DNA from: PFJX01 sp040751755
GTDB lineage: Bacteria; Pseudomonadota; Gammaproteobacteria; Burkholderiales; Thiobacillaceae
Length of the DNA: 64,000 bases
Direction: 5' to 3'
Assembly (NCBI GenBank): GCA_040751755.1
Contig: JBFMHC010000050.1
Coordinates: 154,999 to 218,998, forward strand
A program made the position numbers and the translations under genes. This document shows positions 60,024-64,000 of this stretch, piece after piece. The notes below the pieces were generated by a model. The model was not told the origin of the DNA. It saw only the letters and a list, made by a program, of their open reading frames with translations, and made no database searches. Every line of letters starts with the position of its first letter. Position 1 is the first letter of the stretch.

Positions 60024-61205
60024 ATGGACCCTAGGTCCAATCCATATGCCCCGGGCGCGGGTGCGCCACCACCGGAGCTGGCCGGACGTGACCACATCAT
60101 CGAATCCGCCGCGATTGCGCTGGACCGGATGCGCGCCGGTCTTTCGGCGCGCAGCGTGATGCTGGTGGGTCTGCGCGGCGTGGGCAAGACCGTTTTGCTC
60201 AACCGGCTTTACAACGAGGCCGAGGCCAAGGGCTTAGCCACCGTCATGCTGGAGGCGCCCGAAAGACGTTCCCTGCCTGCCTTGCTTGCCCCTGCCTTGC
60301 GGGCCGCCCTGCTCAAGCTGGATCGCATGGCCGCGGGCGGTGATCTGGCCAAGCGCGCGCTGCGCTCGCTGGGTGGGTTCGTTCAGGCGATGAAACTCAA
60401 GTTCGACGATATCGAGTTTGGCATCGACCTTGGCCTGGAACCCGGCGTGGCCGATAGCGGTGACCTGGAGGCCGACCTGATTGCGTTGTTCCGGTCCGTG
60501 GGAGAGGCCGCGCGCGAACGACAAACGGTGTTGGTCGTGTTCATCGACGAGTTGCAATACGTCGCGGAAGAGCAGCTTGCCGCATTGATCACGGCGCTGC
60601 ACCGTTGCGCCCAACTGCAATTGCCGGTCACCCTGGTCGGGGCCGGGTTGCCTCAACTGCTGGGACAATTGGGACGAGCGAAGTCATATGCCGAGCGCTT
60701 GTTCGAGTTCATCCATGTCGGGCCGTTGCCGGTTGCCGATGCGAGGCTGGCGATCACCGCGCCCGCTCTGCGTATTGGCGTGACGTTTGATGAGGATGCC
60801 CTGGACGAAATCGTGCGCCAAACCCAGGGATATCCCTATTTCCTGCAGGAATGGGGCAAGCACAGCTGGAAATGCGCTGCGACATCGCCCATCCGGCTGG
60901 GCGATGTCCAGGCCGCGACGGAGCAGGCACTGGCCGAGTTGGATGGGAGTTTTTTTCGTGTGCGGCTGGACCGGCTTGCGCCTTCTGAAAAACGCTATCT
61001 CCGCGCCATGGCCGAATTGGGGCCAGGCCCGCATCGTTCCGGCGACATAGCCCATGTGCTGGGGCGCGAGGTGCAGACCGTGGCGCCGATTCGGGCGAAG
61101 CTGATTGACAAGGGCATGGTCTACAGCCCGTCACACGGTGATACAGGCTTTACCGTGCCCCTGTTCGATGCATACATGCGGCGCGTGATGCCAACGCTCG
61201 ATTAA
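60024..61205 (+). CDS. AAA+ ATPase with C-terminal winged helix (Orc1/Cdc6-like fold)
   Basis: The 393-residue protein has Walker A GLRGVGKT (about residue 49-56) and Walker B VLVVFIDELQYV (about 170-181), a sensor-type segment PVTLVGAGLPQL, and a C-terminal winged-helix region (about 310-390, SEKRYLRAMAELG, RSGDIAHVLGREVQTVAPIR). This layout occurs in stand-alone bacterial AAA ATPases of uncertain role, often on mobile DNA. The 135-nt upstream gap is AT-rich, holds short GACA repeats and a weak hairpin with TTTTT near 59950-59968. It has no obvious place in glycan synthesis and may be an insertion. Confidence 0.8.
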   Translation: MDPRSNPYAPGAGAPPPELAGRDHIIESAAIALDRMRAGLSARSVMLVGLRGVGKTVLLNRLYNEAEAKGLATVMLEAPERRSLPALLAPALRAALLKLDRMAAGGDLAKRALRSLGGFVQAMKLKFDDIEFGIDLGLEPGVADSGDLEADLIALFRSVGEAARERQTVLVVFIDELQYVAEEQLAALITALHRCAQLQLPVTLVGAGLPQLLGQLGRAKSYAERLFEFIHVGPLPVADARLAITAPALRIGVTFDEDALDEIVRQTQGYPYFLQEWGKHSWKCAATSPIRLGDVQAATEQALAELDGSFFRVRLDRLAPSEKRYLRAMAELGPGPHRSGDIAHVLGREVQTVAPIRAKLIDKGMVYSPSHGDTGFTVPLFDAYMRRVMPTLD

Positions 61206-61285
61206 CGCTGTGTGCAGAACGCATGGATTCGACATCCCCTTGCCTGCCTGGGCAAAGCTAACCCTCAACAAATGGCCACGCTGAT

Positions 61286-63034
61286 ATGACTGTAATTCTT
61301 GGCATCAACGCCTATCACGGCGATTCGTCCGCCTGCCTGGTTAGAGATGGCGTACTCGTCGCCGCCGCGGAAGAAGAGCGCTTCCGCCGCATCAAGCATT
61401 GGGCCGGTTTTCCTTCCGAGGCCATTCGCTATTGCTTGGCGGAGGCCGGAATTGACCTGGAAGGGGTCGACCACATCGCCATCAATCAGGATTCAGGTGC
61501 GAACCTGTGGCGCAAGGTGGCTTATATGGTGCTGCGCCGCCCCGATCTATCGCTGGTACTCGACCGTATCCGCAACAAGCGGGAGCGGGCGGGCGTCGAG
61601 GATGAGTTGGCACAGGCGTTCCCTGGACACGGCACACGCGCCAAGGTCCACCACGTGGAACACCACCTGGCGCATCTGGCTTCGGCCTATCTCGTGTCGC
61701 CGTTCAGGGAGGCCACGGTGGTATCGGTGGACGGATTCGGGGATTTTGCCAGCGCAGCCTGGGGACGAGGGCTAGGCACTGACGTCTCGGTGGAGGACAA
61801 GGTCTATTTCCCCCATTCACTGGGTATCTTCTATCAGGCCATAACGCAGTACATCGGTTTCCCCAATTACGGCGACGAGTACAAGGTGATGGGCCTGGCG
61901 CCCTATGGCGAAGCGAAGTTCATGCACGAAATGCGGCAGATCGTGCTGCTGCAGGCGGATGGCTCTTTCCGGCTGAACCTCGATTACTTCCGCCACCACA
62001 AGGAAAAGGTCGAGTACGAGTGGGAGAATGGCGAACCGCGTGTGGGCGGGCTCTTCTCCGAGGCCTTGGCCGACCTGCTGGGCCCGGTGCGGCAGAAGGG
62101 GGATGAACTCACCCAGCACCACAAGGACATCGCCCGCTCGGTGCAGGCCATGTACGAGGAGGCGTTCTTTCACTTGCTGAACCGGCTGCATGAACGGCAT
62201 GGCGGCGAGAACCTGGCCCTGGCCGGCGGATGCGCGATGAACTCGGTGGCGAACGGCAAGGTGTATCGCAACACGCCGTACAGGAAGGTCTACGTCCAGT
62301 CGGCTGCCGGTGATGCCGGGGGCGCCATCGGCGCCGCCTATGCCGTGGCGGCCGAACAGGGCGAGTGCGATGCGCGTTTCCATATGGACCACGCCTATTG
62401 GGGCCCGACTTTCCACGACCAGGATTACACGGCCTTGTTGGATCAGGAAAAGGTGGCGTTGCAGGAAGAACGCTGCACTGTACGCCGCGTCGACGACGAG
62501 AACGCCTTGGTGCGAGAAACCGCCGAGGCCATCTCCCAAGGCCTGGTGATCGGTTGGTTCCAGGGGCGGATGGAATGGGGGCCGAGGGCGCTGGGCAACC
62601 GCTCCATCCTGGGCGACCCGCGCCGCGCGGACATGAAGGACATCCTCAACCTGAAGATCAAGCGCCGCGAGTCGTTCCGGCCCTTTGCGCCATCCATCCT
62701 GCGCGAACACGTAGCCGAATGGTTCGAGCAGGACGACGACGTACCCTTCATGATGCAGGTCTATCCGATCCGTGCCGATAAACGCGCGTCCATTCCGGCG
62801 GTGACCCATGTGGATGGTTCCGGGCGTTTGCAGACGGTGAACCGCGACACCAATACGCGCTACTGGCACCTGATCGAGGCCTTCCGCGCGCTGACGGGCG
62901 TGCCGATCGTGCTCAACACCTCCTTCAACGAAAACGAGCCCGTGGTCTGCCAGCCCAAGGAAGCGCTGGATTGCTTCCTGCGCACGAAGATGGACGTGCT
63001 GGTGCTGGGAGACTGGATAGTCAGGCGCGCGTGA
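61286..63034 (+). CDS. Carbamoyltransferase (NodU/CmcH family)
   Basis: The 582-residue enzyme transfers a carbamoyl group from carbamoyl phosphate, via carbamoyl-adenylate, to a hydroxyl. N-terminal Kae1-like domain: GINAYHGDSSACLVRDG and VEHHLAHLASAYLVSP (HHxxHxxSAY) with VSVDGFGD; C-terminal YrdC-like domain: MEWGPRALGNRSILGDPR, RRESFRPFAPSIL and VLNTSFNENEPVV. In this locus it probably carbamoylates a sugar of the repeat unit. Confidence 0.94.
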   Translation: MTVILGINAYHGDSSACLVRDGVLVAAAEEERFRRIKHWAGFPSEAIRYCLAEAGIDLEGVDHIAINQDSGANLWRKVAYMVLRRPDLSLVLDRIRNKRERAGVEDELAQAFPGHGTRAKVHHVEHHLAHLASAYLVSPFREATVVSVDGFGDFASAAWGRGLGTDVSVEDKVYFPHSLGIFYQAITQYIGFPNYGDEYKVMGLAPYGEAKFMHEMRQIVLLQADGSFRLNLDYFRHHKEKVEYEWENGEPRVGGLFSEALADLLGPVRQKGDELTQHHKDIARSVQAMYEEAFFHLLNRLHERHGGENLALAGGCAMNSVANGKVYRNTPYRKVYVQSAAGDAGGAIGAAYAVAAEQGECDARFHMDHAYWGPTFHDQDYTALLDQEKVALQEERCTVRRVDDENALVRETAEAISQGLVIGWFQGRMEWGPRALGNRSILGDPRRADMKDILNLKIKRRESFRPFAPSILREHVAEWFEQDDDVPFMMQVYPIRADKRASIPAVTHVDGSGRLQTVNRDTNTRYWHLIEAFRALTGVPIVLNTSFNENEPVVCQPKEALDCFLRTKMDVLVLGDWIVRRA

Positions 63035-63080
63035 ACGAGACCTGCCCTACCATCCACCCCCCAGCATCTGCTCCAGTCCA

Positions 63081-63836
63081 GTGAAAATCTCGGTGATCAC
63101 AGCGGTATTCAACAACCGTGAAACCATTGCAGCGGCACTCGATTCCGCGCTTGCGCAATCGGGCGTCGAACTCGATCTGATAGTGATCGACGGCGGTTCA
63201 TCGGATGGCACCCTCGAAATCCTGCAGCGCTACGCCGACCGGCTGGCCGTATTGGTCAGCGAGCCGGATCACGGCATCTACGACGCGCTGAACAAAGGTA
63301 TCGAACGAGCCAGCGGCGAGGTGGTGGGGTTCCTACACTCGGATGACCTTTTCGCGGATGCGGGGGTCTTGGAGCGAATTGCCTCCGCCTTCGCCGATCC
63401 CGAAGTCGATGCCGTCTATGGTGACTTGGTCTATGTGCGCAAACACCACCCCGCCGAGGTGGTACGCCACTGGAACGCCGGTGCATTTTCCCGTAAGCGT
63501 TTGCGCTGGGGCTGGATGCCGCCCCACCCGACGCTTTACCTCCGACGCACCGCTTACGCGCAGCTTGGTGTGTTCGACACCACTTACCGCATCGCGGCTG
63601 ATTACGACTACATATTGCGCTTCCTGGACCGGGACGGCTTGAAGGTGTCATACATCCCGCAGGTACTGGTAAAAATGCGGGTGGGCGGTGCCAGCAACCG
63701 GTCCTTGTGGAATGTCCTGCAAAAGTCCCGTGAGGACTATCGCGCCTTGCGCACGAATCGGGTGGGTGGTCTAGGCACTTTGGTCTGGAAAAATGTGCGC
63801 AAACTCCCTCAGCTATTCCCAAAATCGCGCAGGTGA
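63081..63836 (+). CDS. Glycosyltransferase family 2
   Basis: A 251-residue GT-A enzyme of the WcaA-like type: ISVITAVFNNRETIAAALDS, DLIVIDGGSSDGTLEIL, GIYDALNKGIERASGEVVGFL and metal site HSDDLFAD, then WGWMPPHPTLYLRRTAY. Start is GTG at 63081. It is the last visible gene of the locus before the insertion element. Confidence 0.92.
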   Translation: MKISVITAVFNNRETIAAALDSALAQSGVELDLIVIDGGSSDGTLEILQRYADRLAVLVSEPDHGIYDALNKGIERASGEVVGFLHSDDLFADAGVLERIASAFADPEVDAVYGDLVYVRKHHPAEVVRHWNAGAFSRKRLRWGWMPPHPTLYLRRTAYAQLGVFDTTYRIAADYDYILRFLDRDGLKVSYIPQVLVKMRVGGASNRSLWNVLQKSREDYRALRTNRVGGLGTLVWKNVRKLPQLFPKSRR

Positions 63837-63877
63837 GTGGAATATGCGTCCTGTAACAATGGCATAGAATTCTCTTA

Positions 63878-64000
63878 GGGAAGGTCTGCAAAACCTTCCT
63901 GCCAGACTGCCGGGATGGGACAATAGCGACATGAAGCAGATGAGTCTGGAGGCGCCGATGTATACGGGCTTTGAGCTGCGCGCCAAGCGCACCCGCAAGC
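63878..64000 (+). mobile_element. Left end of an IS5-like insertion sequence (cut by window edge)
   Basis: GGGAAGGTCTGCAAAACCTTCC (written here as GGGAAGGTCTGC then AAAACCTTCC) starts near 63878 after a CTTA flank, with inner arms GGAAGGT (63879-63885) and ACCTTCC (63893-63899). This type of terminal sequence followed within 60 nt by a transposase start is usual in the IS5 family. The exact boundary needs the right end. Confidence 0.65.
63931..64000 (+). CDS. Transposase, IS5-like, N-terminus only
   Basis: The open frame runs to the window edge for 23 codons: MKQMSLEAPMYTGFELRAK then RTRK. The MKQM start and the basic RKxTR-like segment resemble IS5-family transposases. Only the first 23 residues are visible, so the family call rests mainly on the adjoining terminal repeat. 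Confidence 0.6.
   Translation, partial: MKQMSLEAPMYTGFELRAKRTRK

Overview
The window looks like the chromosome of a GC-rich, motile, sulfur-oxidising betaproteobacterium, probably close to Thiobacillaceae/Nitrosomonadales (inference). The reasons are dissimilatory sulfur genes (sat-aprB-aprA and a DsrC-like RspA protein), a complete cbb3 oxidase operon, a polar-type flagellar cluster under a FleS/FleR pair, and the lysC / tRNA-Ser(GCT) / tRNA-Arg(ACG) arrangement. No stretch longer than 300 bases lacks a gene.

Layout. 1-1.9 kb: an HPP-family membrane protein (cut by the left edge) and a cysteine-free DsrC-like protein, divergent from a frameshifted LysR regulator with a palindrome between them. 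1.96-6.1 kb: two tRNAs, lysC, a Bax-inhibitor-1-like membrane protein, pdxA and rsmA. 6.15-14.5 kb: the cbb3 operon ccoI-S-N-O-Q-P-G-H plus a 41-residue DUF3149 protein. 14.5-21.9 kb (minus strand): fleS-fleR-fliE-fliF-fliG-fliH-fliI, with fliF frameshifted twice and no fliJ after fliI. 21.9-28.5 kb: a consensus sigma-28 promoter, then two cheV genes, cheY, cheZ, cheA (frameshifted in a C10 tract) and an EAL-HDOD signalling protein. 28.5-30.5 kb (minus): sixA, an AIM24/TIGR00266 protein and a lipoprotein. 30.7-35.7 kb: sat-aprB-aprA, which turns sulfite + AMP into sulfate + ATP through APS, then a YkgJ-type cysteine-cluster protein.

35.8-63.8 kb is a long plus-strand surface polysaccharide locus. 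It begins with an outer-membrane-type protein built of three homologous glycine-rich repeats, followed by an SLBB export protein and a Wzz chain-length regulator. Next come an asparagine synthase, glycosyltransferases, rfbFGH plus an SDR reductase (CDP-3,6-dideoxyhexose pathway), methyltransferases, Wzx flippase, Wzy polymerase, an Alg14/Alg13-like split glycosyltransferase, YdcF, an SGNH/MBOAT O-acylation pair, an AAA ATPase, a carbamoyltransferase and another glycosyltransferase. Many genes overlap by 1-8 nt. The initiating phosphoglycosyltransferase, the RfbI reductase and a Wzc-type kinase are not seen. An IS5-like element starts at the right edge.

Three genes (lysR-type, fliF, cheA) carry frameshifts, three of the four sites being in or next to C/G homopolymers. 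Sequencing error is the simplest explanation, but slipped-strand variation in cheA and fliF cannot be excluded from one sequence.
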